A stretch of 64,000 nt of DNA from Hydrogenophaga sp. (lineage in GTDB: Bacteria; Pseudomonadota; Gammaproteobacteria; Burkholderiales; Burkholderiaceae_C), in NCBI RefSeq assembly GCF_030373245.1, contig NZ_JAUCZF010000001.1, forward strand, positions 310,001-374,000. The letters run 5' to 3'. A program made the translations under genes and the position numbers. Below, piece after piece: positions 8,697-18,257 of the stretch. Numbering within the stretch: position 1 is the stretch's first letter; every line of letters begins with the position of its first letter. The notes below the pieces were generated by a model. It ran no database searches. It was not told the origin of the DNA and saw nothing but the letters and a program-made list of their open reading frames with translations.

Positions 8697-8998
8697 GAGG
8701 TACCTCCATAAATCGCGGCGATCTCGTAGCCCTTTACGCGCCGGTCCGACAGCTCACAGATCATGAACATCTCGCTGCGCCATCGACAGCGGGATACGGA
8801 TCTTCTCCTCTCAACCAACACGGACCGCAGGCATGGTATCTGCTGGCGATCGTTCACCACCGCCTAATCCGGCCGGCGGGACCGATGAACAGTCCACCTT
8901 CGCCTTCCCTCACCTAGGGCCACGGTGTGGCCGTCTTTGATCGGCTACCGTCGCTGAAAGTTGAACGAGGCGAAGTGCAATCCGACCCTAGTTTCCCC
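8697..8998. other. Intergenic stretch without a recognisable gene, GC lower than surroundings
   Basis: About 300 bases between the LprI-like and GIY-YIG genes. Only short open frames occur, none with a ribosome site and a plausible product. The GC content falls visibly below the flanking operons and the sequence may be part of the same acquired patch as the GIY-YIG gene. It should contain the promoter of the LprI-like gene, but I see no clear -35/-10 pair. Confidence 0.5.
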
Positions 8999-9586
8999 TC
9001 ATTCGACACGGGAGACGTGCTTCTTGTTTGTCTTGGACCGCTCGAGCTTGCCTTCTCGCATGAGGATGCCGAGCAAACTGTATGACAAGTAGTCCTTCGA
9101 GCCGCCTCCGTAGTCGCTGCGCAGCCCGAGAAGGCTTGCGGTTTCGGAGTTTGAAACTCCGGTTGGATTGGCCCTCGCGAGGTCAAGCACTGCTTCCTTC
9201 AACAGCGAGAGGCCGACTTGAGCTTTCTCTTTGACTCCAGATGGAACAACCACTGAACCACGAGCCTTCTTGGAAAGACCCGATGGCACTACCGAATTGG
9301 TCAGGATCCCGCCTGTGTCGATTGTTCCGAACGCGGCAATCAACTCGGCTTCGAGCTTCATTGCTTGATGCTCATCGAGTGCGTCAACCAGCCGACTGAC
9401 CAACACCTTAGCGCCAGAGGCCTCGATCTCTTGAATCAACAGCTTCAGGCCCTTTCGGGTCTGGTCTGGCTTAACCAGGTGATCGAACGAGCGCGTTCCG
9501 GTCCCCTTGCCGATGTAGAACGGCATGGCAGGTGAAGTCCGCGGATCTTTCAGCGCGTAAACGTAGTACGAGGTGTCGCCGGACAT
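8999..9586 (-). CDS. GIY-YIG nuclease-domain protein
   Basis: A 195-residue protein. Residues 6-32 (YYVYALKDP...PFYIGKGTGTR) match the GIY-YIG catalytic fold in the LEM-3-like form, in which Y-V-Y replaces GIY and YIGKG replaces YIG; an Arg follows (R32) and a conserved Glu lies at AELIAAFG. The C-terminal third (GLRSDYGGGSKDYLSYSLLGILMREGKLER) looks like a winged helix for DNA binding. Base composition is clearly less GC-rich than its neighbours, suggesting acquisition. The role (repair, defence or selfish nuclease) cannot be decided; no partner genes lie beside it. Confidence 0.7.
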   Translation of the reverse strand: MSGDTSYYVYALKDPRTSPAMPFYIGKGTGTRSFDHLVKPDQTRKGLKLLIQEIEASGAKVLVSRLVDALDEHQAMKLEAELIAAFGTIDTGGILTNSVVPSGLSKKARGSVVVPSGVKEKAQVGLSLLKEAVLDLARANPTGVSNSETASLLGLRSDYGGGSKDYLSYSLLGILMREGKLERSKTNKKHVSRVE

Positions 9587-9960
9587 ATGGGTGGGATCCT
9601 TTGAGCCGCCAAACGCAACGTGTTCCGAAAACCCCGCGGGGCAAGCTGGGCATTGCGGAATACTCTGACCACTGATCTCATATTTTTTTCATTTGAAATC
9701 AACAGGTTGCCTGCTGCTCGAGCACCTAATGTACCGACAAAGACCTGACCCAACCCGGCAACGCTGCCGATCTGCTCAGATCTTGGCCCAAGCCCCTATG
9801 GCAGAGGCAGCCACCCTAGCCAAGGTCATTCGTACTACCTAGCGCTGGTGGCGTTGCAACTGTCCCCCAACCGACTGAAGGGCTCTGCGACCTGGCGCAC
9901 GATGCTCCCAGGGCGCTTGAGCAACCCACGCACCCAGCCCCACAAACAAGGAGACCACCC
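9587..9960. other. Intergenic stretch, AT-richer, no gene seen
   Basis: About 370 bases between the divergent GIY-YIG and SMP-30 genes. It includes an AT-rich stretch around 9680-9710 (TATTTTTTTCATTTG) that could hold the GIY-YIG promoter. Open frames here are short and lack coding features. The last 20 bases (AAGGAGACCACCC) supply the ribosome site of the next gene. Confidence 0.5.
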
Positions 9961-10845
9961 ATGACCACCCACACTGCCACCCCCCTCGCCGACCAGCGCT
10001 ACTTCTGCGAAGGTCCTCGCTGGCACGATGACCGTTTCTGGTTCAGCGATTTTTATGCGCACGAGGTGTGTTCGGTCGGGCTGAGTGGCGATGTGCGGCT
10101 GGAGCTGAGCCTGGGCGACGAGCAGCCCTCTGGCCTGGGCTGGTTGCCGAATGGCGATCTGCTGGTGGTGGGGATGACGAAGCGGCAGGTGCTGCGCCGG
10201 GCTGCCGGCAAAGACCTGGCGGTGCACGCCGACCTGAACGGCATCGCCACCTTTCACGCCAACGACATGCTGGTGACGCCCGAGGGCGATGCCTATGTGG
10301 GCAACTTCGGTTTTGATCTGGATGCGTTCCTGATGGCCCACGGCGTGGAAGGCCTGCTGGCGGCGCTGGGCACCGACCCGTCGCCGTTCCTGGGCAGGCT
10401 GGCCCATGTGAAGGCCGACGGCACGGCGTCGGTGGCGGCCGAGCCGGTGCTGTTCCCCAACGGCATGGCATTGCTGAACGGCGGGCGCACGCTGGTGGTG
10501 GCGCAGACGCTGGGCTTTGAGCTCACCGCGTTTGACCGCGCGCCCGATGGCAGCCTGTCGAACCGCCGCGTCTGGGCCTCGCTCAAAGAAGCCGGGGTCG
10601 CGCCCGACGGCATTTGCGCCGATGCCCAAGGCGGCATCTGGGTGGCGAATGCGCTGGCGCCCCAGGTAATCCGGGTGGAAGACGGTGGCCAGATCACAGA
10701 CACCGTGACCACCTCGCAAAACGCCTACGCCTGCGCACTCGGCGGCCCGCAAGGTCGGCACCTGCTGGTCTGCACCGCGCCGACCTCGGTGCACGCTTTG
10801 GCGGCGGCAGCGCGCAACGGGCGGCTGGAAATCGTGGAAATCTGA
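9961..10845 (+). CDS. SMP-30/gluconolactonase-family protein
   Basis: A 294-residue beta-propeller protein. The start of the fold ([21 protein letters not shown]18 as a likely metal ligand), the [21 protein letters not shown] block (N and D metal ligands) and [18 protein letters not shown] near residue 215 are the metal-binding blades of SMP-30-like lactonases. These hydrolyse sugar or other lactones in the cytoplasm. No signal peptide. A strong AAGGAG lies upstream. The substrate is unknown and there is no sugar-catabolic neighbour. Confidence 0.85.
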   Translation: MTTHTATPLADQRYFCEGPRWHDDRFWFSDFYAHEVCSVGLSGDVRLELSLGDEQPSGLGWLPNGDLLVVGMTKRQVLRRAAGKDLAVHADLNGIATFHANDMLVTPEGDAYVGNFGFDLDAFLMAHGVEGLLAALGTDPSPFLGRLAHVKADGTASVAAEPVLFPNGMALLNGGRTLVVAQTLGFELTAFDRAPDGSLSNRRVWASLKEAGVAPDGICADAQGGIWVANALAPQVIRVEDGGQITDTVTTSQNAYACALGGPQGRHLLVCTAPTSVHALAAAARNGRLEIVEI

Positions 10846-10925
10846 GACCTGCTGCCCGGCGGGGCGTGTGTCGTGTGGCCTCGCACTTCTGCGGTGACCA
10901 CTCCCCCGCTGCTAACCTCCCCGCC

Positions 10926-11498
10926 ATGGTCACCGCTTCAGCGCCTCGCCTCATCTGTTTCAACAAGCCCTACGGCGTGCTGAGCCAGTTCACCGCCGAA
11001 GGCCGGTGGCGGGGTTTGAAAGACTTCATCGATGTGCCGGGCGTCTACGTGGCGGGCCGGCTGGATGCGGACAGCGAGGGCCTGCTGCTGCTCACCAACG
11101 ACGGGCAGCTGCAAGCCCGCATCAGCGACCCGCGCCACAAGATGGAGAAGACCTATTGGGTGCAGGTCGAGGGTGTGCCCGATGAGGCCGCGCTGAGCCG
11201 CCTGCGCGAGGGCCTGCAGCTGAACGACGGCCCCACCCGGCCCGCTCGCGCGCGCAGCATGCCCGAGCCCGCCGCACTGTGGCCGCGCGATCCACCGGTG
11301 CGTTTTCGTCAGCACATTCCCACCAGCTGGATTGAGCTGGCGATTGCCGAAGGGCGCAACCGACAGGTGCGGCGCATGACCGCGGCGGTGGGCCACCCCA
11401 CGCTGCGGCTGATCCGCGCGGCGATCGGGCCTTATGCGCTGGATGGCCTGGCTCCGGGTGCTTGGCGATGGAGCGCGGCCGAGGCGAGCGACCGTTGA
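10926..11498 (+). CDS. rluE: 23S rRNA pseudouridine synthase, RluE-like
   Basis: A 190-residue RsuA-family enzyme without the N-terminal S4 domain. Motifs: [11 protein letters not shown] (12-22), the catalytic block [18 protein letters not shown] with Asp47, KTYWVQVEG, and [23 protein letters not shown]. The short S4-less form fits RluE, which modifies U2457 of 23S rRNA. The ATG at 10926 is chosen because it starts directly before the conserved N-terminus; the open frame extends upstream into the SMP-30 gene. It stands alone and converges on the MATE gene. Confidence 0.9.
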   Translation: MVTASAPRLICFNKPYGVLSQFTAEGRWRGLKDFIDVPGVYVAGRLDADSEGLLLLTNDGQLQARISDPRHKMEKTYWVQVEGVPDEAALSRLREGLQLNDGPTRPARARSMPEPAALWPRDPPVRFRQHIPTSWIELAIAEGRNRQVRRMTAAVGHPTLRLIRAAIGPYALDGLAPGAWRWSAAEASDR

Positions 11499-11534
11499 GG
11501 GCGACCTTTTGCGGCCAGGCACTGGTGCGACAGG

Positions 11535-12902
11535 CTACCGGGTCGCGGCGGGCAACGGCTCAACTCGCCGCGTCAAGCGCCAGAAGCGCACGTTGAGCAC
11601 CAGCGCGGCCACTGCCAGGCCGCCCACCAGCCCGACCCACAGGCCCACCGGACCCAGGGGGCCAAACACGCCGAGGCTCAGGCTCAGGCCCATGCCGATC
11701 ACCCAGTAGCCGAACACGGTGACGAGCATGGGAATCTTGGTGTCCTTGTAGCCGCGCAGCACGCCCATGGCGCCCACCTGGAGACCGTCGACCAGCTGGA
11801 ACACGGCGGCAAACACGATGAATTGCGCGGCGACCGCGATCACCTGCGCATTCGGCGTGTAGAGGCTGGCCAGAAACTCATTGGCGCTCCAGAGCACGAT
11901 GGCCGACACCGCCATGAAACCGCTGCACAGTGCGATGCCCAGGCGGCCGCGGTAGCGCGCGGCGAGCGGATCGCCCGCACCCAGTGCCTGACCCACCCGC
12001 ACCGTGAGCGCGATCGAAATGCCCAGCGGGACCATGAACGCAATGGAGGCGATGTTGATCGCGATCTGGTGGCCAGCCACCGCGTCCACGCCGAAGCGGC
12101 CCATGAGCAGCGCGGTGGCGGTGAACATGCCCGACTCCATCGCCATGCCGATGGAGATGGGCAGACCCAGGCGCACGATGCGGGCGATGTGCGCCCAGTC
12201 GGGTCGGGCCCAGGTCTGGCGCAGGCGGTGCGCGGCGTAGCGCGGTGTGCGCAGGGTGTAGGTGAACAGCGCGAGGCAGCCGATGGTCTGGGCGATGCCG
12301 GTGGACAGCGCCGCGCCAGCGCCGCCCATGGTGGGCCAGCCGAAGTGGCCGTACATGAACACATAGTTTCCCAGCACGTTGAGCGGCAGCATGAGCAGCT
12401 GCGTCCACAGCATCGGCATGGTGTGGCCCATGGACTCGTTGAGAAAGCGCGGCACCAGGTACAGGCAGGTGAACGGCAGGCTCCAGCCCACCCACAGCAG
12501 GTAGCGGCGCGTCTCGCTCACGATCTCGCTCGCAATGCCCAGGTGCGGCATCAACAAGGCCAGCGCCAGCAGCGTGGCCATCTGCACCAGCGAGAGCGCC
12601 AGCGCCAGCCAGAGGCCCTGGCGCCATTCGCCACCAATCAGATGGTGGCGGCTGGCGCCAACGTGGTGGGCCATGATGGGCGTGAGCGCCAGCATCAGGC
12701 CCAGGCCGGCGATGAAGGTGAAGAACCACATGGCCGAGCCCATGGCCACCGCGGCCAGCGCGAGCGGGCTGATGCGCCCGGCCATCAGGGTGTCGGCCAC
12801 GCCCATGCCCATCTGCAGCAGCTGCGCGGTGATGACGGGCAAGGCGATGAGGGCGACGGCGCGCAGCTCGGTGCGCGCTTTCAGGAAACGGGGGGAATTC
12901 AC
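11535..12902 (-). CDS. MATE-family multidrug/toxin exporter
   Basis: A 455-residue, 12-helix Na+- or H+-coupled antiporter of the NorM branch: QMGMGVADTLMAGRISPLALAAVAMG in helix 1 and the matching half-repeat VDAVAGHQIAINIASIAFMVPLGI later. The frame runs on upstream, but the family length fits GTG 12902 (MNSPRFLKARTEL). No ribosome site is visible before this GTG; instead a hairpin with a T-run lies 9 bases upstream, so translation or attenuation may be unusual. It follows the P-type ATPase gene on the same strand. Substrate unknown. Confidence 0.88.
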   Translation of the reverse strand: MNSPRFLKARTELRAVALIALPVITAQLLQMGMGVADTLMAGRISPLALAAVAMGSAMWFFTFIAGLGLMLALTPIMAHHVGASRHHLIGGEWRQGLWLALALSLVQMATLLALALLMPHLGIASEIVSETRRYLLWVGWSLPFTCLYLVPRFLNESMGHTMPMLWTQLLMLPLNVLGNYVFMYGHFGWPTMGGAGAALSTGIAQTIGCLALFTYTLRTPRYAAHRLRQTWARPDWAHIARIVRLGLPISIGMAMESGMFTATALLMGRFGVDAVAGHQIAINIASIAFMVPLGISIALTVRVGQALGAGDPLAARYRGRLGIALCSGFMAVSAIVLWSANEFLASLYTPNAQVIAVAAQFIVFAAVFQLVDGLQVGAMGVLRGYKDTKIPMLVTVFGYWVIGMGLSLSLGVFGPLGPVGLWVGLVGGLAVAALVLNVRFWRLTRRVEPLPAATR

Positions 12903-12910
12903 GAAGACAG

Positions 12911-12950
12911 AAAAAGAAAAATGGCGCCGACCCAGAGGGCCACGGCGCCA
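12911..12950 (-). terminator. Rho-independent terminator or attenuator between the ATPase and MATE genes
   Basis: On the minus strand TGGCGCC (12950-12944) pairs with GGCGCCA (12928-12922), with an inner GGCCC/GGGTC stem and a three-base loop, followed by ATTTTTCTTTTT. This is a classic intrinsic terminator. It ends the P-type ATPase transcript, or, since the MATE start codon is only 9 bases beyond the T-run, it could act as an attenuator in a MATE leader. Confidence 0.7.
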
Positions 12951-13006
12951 AGCAATACAAGCGTTTGAATGGCACCCACTATACCGGGCCAGCAACCGGC
13001 CAGCGC

Positions 13007-15724
13007 TCACATGCGCTGAACGCCGCGGCGGCGCAGCAGCGCTTTTTCGGCCTCCACCGCCAGGAAGATGGCACTCGCCAAGGCGATGATCAGAGCCCAA
13101 GCCGTGAGATCCAGCGCGCCGGTGCCAAAGAGCTGCTGCATCGGCGGCGCGTAGATGAACAGCGATTGCAGCACCAGCGTCATCACCGCTGCCGCCACCG
13201 CAATCGGGTTGCCCATCAGCGTCTCCCAGCGCAGCGCGCTGGCGGTGAAATGGCGCACATTGAAGAGGTAAAAGACCTGGCTGACCACCAGCATGTTGAC
13301 CACGGCGGTGCGCACCACCTCTAGCGAGCTGCCTCGCCCCAGCTCCCAGTGGTAGACCCAGAAACACGCGCCCACCATCAGCAGGCTCACGTAGCCGATG
13401 CGCATCAGCAGCAGGCGCGTGATCAGCGGTTCGCGCGGCGGGCGTGGCGCGCGCTGCATCACGCCCGCCTCCTCGGGTTCAAACGCAATCGCAATGTCCA
13501 GCGTGACGCTGGTCACCATGTTGACCCAGAGGATCTGGCCTGCGGTGATGGGCATCGCCAGGCCGGCAAACACCGCCAGCAGAATGATCCCGGCCTCGCC
13601 ACCGTTGGTGGGGATGATGAACAGCAGCGCCTTCTTGATGTTGTCGAACACGCGCCGGCCTTCGCGCACGGCCGCGGCGATCGAGGCGAAGTTGTCGTCG
13701 GTCAGCACCAGATCGGCCGCCTGGCGCGCGGCATCGGTGCCGCGCTGGCCCATGGCCACGCCAATGTCGGCAGCCTTGAGCGCGGGTGCGTCGTTGACGC
13801 CGTCGCCCGTCATCGACACCAGCTGTCCGCTGGCCTGCAGGCTGGCCACCAGGCGCAACTTGTGTTCGGGGCTGGCGCGGGCCACCACGTCGGTCTCGCC
13901 CAGGCGCTGGCGCAGCGCGGCGTCGTCCAGCTGGTCGATCTCCGTGCCGGTCAGCGGTTTGCCGGCATGCAGGCCAATGCCTGCACCGATGGCAGCCGCG
14001 GTGGCGGCGTGGTCGCCCGTGATCATGAGCACACGGATGCCCGCGCGCTGGCACTCGGCCACCGCTTTCACCGCCTCGGGCCGCGCCGGGTCCATCAGAC
14101 CCACCAGACCCAGCAAGGTGAAGCGCGGCGTGATGTCGTCCATGGTCAGGGCCTCGGCGTCCGGCGGCATCTCGCATTCGGCCAGCGCCAGCACGCGCTG
14201 TCCCTGGCCCGCCGCTTCGCGCACCCGGGATCGCCAGGCCTCGACATCCAGGGTCTGTCCCTTCGCGTCCCGGGTGCACAGGCCGATCACCCGCTCCGGT
14301 GCGCCCTTGAGCAAAGCCATCACCTCTGCGCTGGCGTTGCGGTGCAGCGTGGCCATGAAACGGTGCTCGGATTCGAAAGGAATGGCGGCGATGCGCGGTG
14401 ACTCGCGCTGGGCCTGCTCGGGATCGAGACCGGCCTTGAGCGCCAGCGTGAGCAGGGCGCCCTCGGTCGGGTCGCCCGCCAGGGTCCAGACACCGTCTTG
14501 ATCGGGGTGCAGGTGCGCGTCGTTGCACAGCAGCGCGCAGCGCGCCAGGCGCATCAGCTCAGGCCGCTGAGAGGGGTCGATCGCCCGCTGCGCCACCGAG
14601 AATTCGCCCTGTGGTGCATAGCCTGCACCACTCACCTCGATCATTTCGCCCGCGAGGTGCACCTCGACCGCGGTCATTTCGTTCTTGGTCAGGGTACCGG
14701 TCTTGTCGGTGCAGATCACACCCACCGAGCCCAGCGTTTCCACCGCCGGCAGGCGGCGCACCACCGCACGGCGCCTGGCCATCGCGGCGGTGCCGATCGC
14801 CAGCGTGATGGTGACGATGGCCGGCAGGCCTTCGGGAATGGCGGACACCGCCAGACCCACCACCGCGAGAAACATCTCCAGCACCGGCCGCTCGCCGATC
14901 TGGCTGCCGTACCAGAAAACGACCCCGCTCAACACGAGGATGGCCAACGTGATCTGGCGCGCAAACTGGTCGAGCCGGCGCGTGAGCGGCGTGGTCAGAC
15001 TGTGCACCGCTGACACCAGCTGGCCGATGCGCCCCAGCTCGGTATCGGACCCGATGGCCACGACCACCCCACTGGCCTGGCCTTGCGTGACCACGGTGCC
15101 GGCGTAGGCCATGCCGCTGCGGTCACCCAGCGCAGCGGCCTGTAACACCGCCTCGGTGTTCTTGTCCACCGGCACCGATTCCCCAGTGAGCGCAGCCTCG
15201 TCGATGCCCAGGCTGTTGACCTGCCACAGGCGCAGATCGGCTGGCACGCGCGCACCCGATTCGAGCCACACCACATCGCCCACCACCAGGTCGGTCGCGT
15301 CGATCTCCAGCCGACGGCCGTCGCGCCACACGGTGGCCTTGCGCGCCAGCATCGCGCTCACCGCCTCCAGCGCGCGCTCGGCCTTGCCCTCCTGCACAAA
15401 GCCGATCACCGCGTTGATCAGCACCACACCGAGAATGACCGCGGTGTCCAGCCAGTCGCCGAGTGCGGCGGTGATGGCGGCCGCGGCCAGCAGCACATAG
15501 ATCAGCAGGTTGTGGAACTGGCTCAGCAGCCTGCGCAGCGCGCTGGGTCGGCGTGCGGCAGGCAAGCGATTGGGACCCTGCGCCACCAGTCGACGCCGGG
15601 CTTCGGATGCACCGAGTCCTCGCTCCGTGCTGTCCAGGCGCTGCCAGACTTCGCCCGGCTCCAGCGTGTGCCAGGCCGTGGAGGGGGCTTGTTCAGGGTG
15701 GCGAGGTGACTGCTCCATGGCCAA
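13007..15724 (-). CDS. P2-type cation-transporting ATPase
   Basis: A 905-residue P-type ATPase. In order: N-terminal cation_ATPase_N domain (18-80), actuator domain with LTGES (179-183), helix M4 with the ion-site motif PEGLP (297-301), phosphorylation site CTDKTGTLTKNEM with Asp340, nucleotide-binding KGAPE, hinge TGDGVNDAPALK, and a C-terminal bundle of six helices. This places it in the P2 group (Ca2+/Mn2+ SERCA-like or Na+/K+-like bacterial pumps). The exact ion is not certain. No regulator is seen beside it. Confidence 0.92.
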   Translation of the reverse strand: MAMEQSPRHPEQAPSTAWHTLEPGEVWQRLDSTERGLGASEARRRLVAQGPNRLPAARRPSALRRLLSQFHNLLIYVLLAAAAITAALGDWLDTAVILGVVLINAVIGFVQEGKAERALEAVSAMLARKATVWRDGRRLEIDATDLVVGDVVWLESGARVPADLRLWQVNSLGIDEAALTGESVPVDKNTEAVLQAAALGDRSGMAYAGTVVTQGQASGVVVAIGSDTELGRIGQLVSAVHSLTTPLTRRLDQFARQITLAILVLSGVVFWYGSQIGERPVLEMFLAVVGLAVSAIPEGLPAIVTITLAIGTAAMARRRAVVRRLPAVETLGSVGVICTDKTGTLTKNEMTAVEVHLAGEMIEVSGAGYAPQGEFSVAQRAIDPSQRPELMRLARCALLCNDAHLHPDQDGVWTLAGDPTEGALLTLALKAGLDPEQAQRESPRIAAIPFESEHRFMATLHRNASAEVMALLKGAPERVIGLCTRDAKGQTLDVEAWRSRVREAAGQGQRVLALAECEMPPDAEALTMDDITPRFTLLGLVGLMDPARPEAVKAVAECQRAGIRVLMITGDHAATAAAIGAGIGLHAGKPLTGTEIDQLDDAALRQRLGETDVVARASPEHKLRLVASLQASGQLVSMTGDGVNDAPALKAADIGVAMGQRGTDAARQAADLVLTDDNFASIAAAVREGRRVFDNIKKALLFIIPTNGGEAGIILLAVFAGLAMPITAGQILWVNMVTSVTLDIAIAFEPEEAGVMQRAPRPPREPLITRLLLMRIGYVSLLMVGACFWVYHWELGRGSSLEVVRTAVVNMLVVSQVFYLFNVRHFTASALRWETLMGNPIAVAAAVMTLVLQSLFIYAPPMQQLFGTGALDLTAWALIIALASAIFLAVEAEKALLRRRGVQRM

Positions 15725-15762
15725 ACCATAGCGCCGCGCGGCGTGGTTTCACACCGAAACCG

Positions 15763-17091
15763 TCAAGCGCGGCGCAAATGGTCGGGTGTTGCGCTGGCCA
15801 ATGTCTGCCAACGGGTCCAGTCTTGCGGGTCGTCCACGTCCCACAGCGCCGGCAACTCCTGCCAGCGGGCGCCCACCTGGGTCAGGCGCAAGCGGGTCTG
15901 GGCCATCACCCGGGGCGTGCTCCAGTCCACCCGCTCGAATACGGTGGGTAGCGCCACCCGCAGGCCGATCAGCACATAGCCGCCGTCTTCCGCCGGGATC
16001 AGAACGGCGTCGTGCGTCTGCAGCGCATCGGCGGCCTGTTGCAGGTGCTCGGGCGTGAGCACCGGGCAGTCGGTGCCGACGATGATCAGCGGCAGGTGGG
16101 GCGTGTTCGCGAAGTGCTCGACCATGACCGCAGCCATTCGCTCGCCGATGTCACCCTCCACCTGTGGCCGGCAGGCCACGCCCCAGCGGTCGCGCAGCAG
16201 GTGAAACAGGCGGTGGTTGGCCCCCTGGGCGCCGTGCAGTGTGAGCGGCCCGGTGCTGGCGTGGTGCGCGGTGGTGAGGGTGCGCAGGATGAAGCCGCGC
16301 TGGGCGCGGGCCGCGCCGGCATGCCCCAGCAGCGGCGCCAGCCGCGTCTTGGCCTGGCCGGGCACCGGTGCCTTGGCCAGCACCGCCACCGCAGCCGGCG
16401 CGCGCACGGTGTAGCCATAGCGACGAGCCAGCGCATGGGCGTCGCCTCCCATTGCCCAGTTGGCGCGCAAGCGCCACATCAGCCACACGGTGCGCCAGAA
16501 ACCGCGCTGATCCCAGCGACGGCCCGCGGTGATGACTTTTTCGCGCAAACAAACCGGTGGTGAGATGCCCTTGAGGCGGGTGCTGAGCTCGATGTCCTCC
16601 ATCAGCGGCAGGGGCGCGAAGCCACCCAGCGATTCAAACACCGTGCGTTGCACAAACATCGCCTGGTCGCCGGTGGCGATGCCGCTCCAGCGCGAGCGCC
16701 GGTTCATAAACGCCGCGACCATGGGCAGCAGCGGGTGCCGGCCTTCGATGCGCACGTCGAAGCGGCCCCAGGTCGCACCGTCAGCCAGGGCTTTTTGAAT
16801 GCGTGCGTGGGCGTTTGCCGGCAAGGCGGTGTCGGCATGCAGAAACAGCAAGCCATCGGCGCAGCGCGCCAGCGGATGGCAGGCACCCGCGTTCATTTGC
16901 GCCGCCCGGCCGCGCGGTGCCTGCAGCACGGCATCGGCACCCGATCGAGCCACCGCCACGGTGTCGTCGTCACTGCCGCCGTCGACCACGATCACGGCAG
17001 CACCTTCGCGGCGCAGCTCCGAAAGCGCCAGCAGGCGCGCGGGCAAGGTCGGCGCTTCGTTGAGCACCGGCATCACCACCGCCAGCTTCAT
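15763..17091 (-). CDS. Fused glycosyltransferase (TIGR04283) and nucleotidyltransferase-like (TIGR04282/DUF2064) protein
   Basis: A 442-residue fusion. Residues 1-225 are a GT-A family-2 glycosyltransferase: MKLAVVMPVLNEAPTLPARL, VVDGGSDDDT, LFLHADTALP (DxD-like), GGFAPLPLMEDIELSTRLK. Residues about 235-430 are a DUF2064 cofC-like nucleotidyltransferase: VLAKAPVPGQAKTRLAPLLG, IIVGTDCPVLTP, PAEDGGYVLIG. The two families are usually separate adjacent genes and were named for arsenosugar-type clusters, though no arsM or arsS is here. The start is ATG 17091, 10 bases after the kinase-like gene. Substrate unknown. Confidence 0.85.
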   Translation of the reverse strand: MKLAVVMPVLNEAPTLPARLLALSELRREGAAVIVVDGGSDDDTVAVARSGADAVLQAPRGRAAQMNAGACHPLARCADGLLFLHADTALPANAHARIQKALADGATWGRFDVRIEGRHPLLPMVAAFMNRRSRWSGIATGDQAMFVQRTVFESLGGFAPLPLMEDIELSTRLKGISPPVCLREKVITAGRRWDQRGFWRTVWLMWRLRANWAMGGDAHALARRYGYTVRAPAAVAVLAKAPVPGQAKTRLAPLLGHAGAARAQRGFILRTLTTAHHASTGPLTLHGAQGANHRLFHLLRDRWGVACRPQVEGDIGERMAAVMVEHFANTPHLPLIIVGTDCPVLTPEHLQQAADALQTHDAVLIPAEDGGYVLIGLRVALPTVFERVDWSTPRVMAQTRLRLTQVGARWQELPALWDVDDPQDWTRWQTLASATPDHLRRA

Positions 17092-17101
17092 GCAACCGAC
17101 C

Positions 17102-18160
17102 TCATGCGGCGAGGGCGCGTTCGAGCGCTTCAAATTCCTGGCGCACCCGCTCGACCACCGAGGCGCTGAGGTAGTGGTCGACGCGGTCACGCACATGGTG
17201 GATCAGCGCGCTGCCGCTGCGCTCTTCAGACCAGTCCTCACCGGCCGACGAGGCGCGCAGCGGTTGGCGTGCCAGAACGCGCCACTTGGCGCACCAGGTG
17301 ACCGACCAAAGCCACATGGCCCGGCGCAGCGGCACCGCCCAGGACTGGGCCGCGTCCGCGGCCGACCCCATCGCCTGGCGCCAGGTGCGGTAGGCCGACG
17401 CGACCTCATTCAGGCTGAGTACCGCGTGGGTTTCCACGTCCCAGGTGGTCGAGGTGTAGAGCGTGGCGTGGGCCAGGTCCAGGCCTGGGTAGCTGTAGCG
17501 GCACTTCTCCAGATCCACCAGCACCGCCGAGCCCTCATCGCGAACGATGAAGTTGCCGGGGTGCCCATCAAACGCAATCAGGTGCCGCGGCGGTCGCTCC
17601 ACCCGATCGCAAAGGTCCGCCAGCATCTGCAGCTCGGCTGCCACCGCGGTGGCCACGGCGGGCGACACGCGCGCCGCACTCAGGTGTTGAGCCTGGGCGC
17701 TGATTTCCTGGTGCAGATCCCGCAGCGGATCAGCCGCTGCGAGCAACGGCGCCCGCTGAGATGCTGCGGGCAGAGGCAAGGCGTGAATGGCTGCCAGTGC
17801 CGCGACGATGGCGCCGAGGTCATGCGGCAGGCGCGCGGGGCGGCCGTCGATGGCCTGCACCAGCAAGGCGCCGCGCGGCAGATGGTCGGATGGCGGCAAC
17901 ACACCGTGCAGTGCGGGCGTGTGGCCGCTGGGGGCCGCGCGCTCGAAGCAGGCGCGCTGGTAGGCCAGGTTGTGCGCCGCGTCCAGACCCATCTGGCTTT
18001 GCTTGGGCACGCGCGCCAGCCAGCCGCTGCCCACCAGGCGCACATGGTCGTGCGCCAGACCTTTGTCGGGCAGCGCTTGCAGCTCGCAGCCGCGCAGCGG
18101 GTGCTGAGCGCGGCGAAGCGCGGCCTGCAAGTCGGACAACAAGGAAGAGCGGCTGGACAT
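17102..18160 (-). CDS. Aminoglycoside phosphotransferase-fold kinase-like protein
   Basis: A 352-residue protein of the APH/choline kinase fold. The catalytic loop is LIAFDGHPGNFIV (H-x-D-x3-N of APH kinases appears as FDGHPGNF) and the metal-binding segment is VLVDLEKCRYSYPGLDLAHATLY. The start is set at ATG 18160 (MSSRSSLLSDL); an ATG 39 bases upstream is in frame. It lies directly before the glycosyltransferase fusion and probably phosphorylates a small sugar, alcohol or lipid head group for the same pathway. That last point is inference. Confidence 0.75.
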   Translation of the reverse strand: MSSRSSLLSDLQAALRRAQHPLRGCELQALPDKGLAHDHVRLVGSGWLARVPKQSQMGLDAAHNLAYQRACFERAAPSGHTPALHGVLPPSDHLPRGALLVQAIDGRPARLPHDLGAIVAALAAIHALPLPAASQRAPLLAAADPLRDLHQEISAQAQHLSAARVSPAVATAVAAELQMLADLCDRVERPPRHLIAFDGHPGNFIVRDEGSAVLVDLEKCRYSYPGLDLAHATLYTSTTWDVETHAVLSLNEVASAYRTWRQAMGSAADAAQSWAVPLRRAMWLWSVTWCAKWRVLARQPLRASSAGEDWSEERSGSALIHHVRDRVDHYLSASVVERVRQEFEALERALAA

Positions 18161-18257
18161 GGAGAAGACAGTATCGCTGGCGGTTCGGAAGCGGGTCACG
18201 GGGGGGGTGTAAGAATGGCCTCACGCTGTCGACTCAACCAGAACAACCCACAAGGAA

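Noticed and set aside
9657..9685. GGAATACT in the AT-rich patch
   Set aside because: No GTTnTC at the right distance; no gene start follows on this strand.
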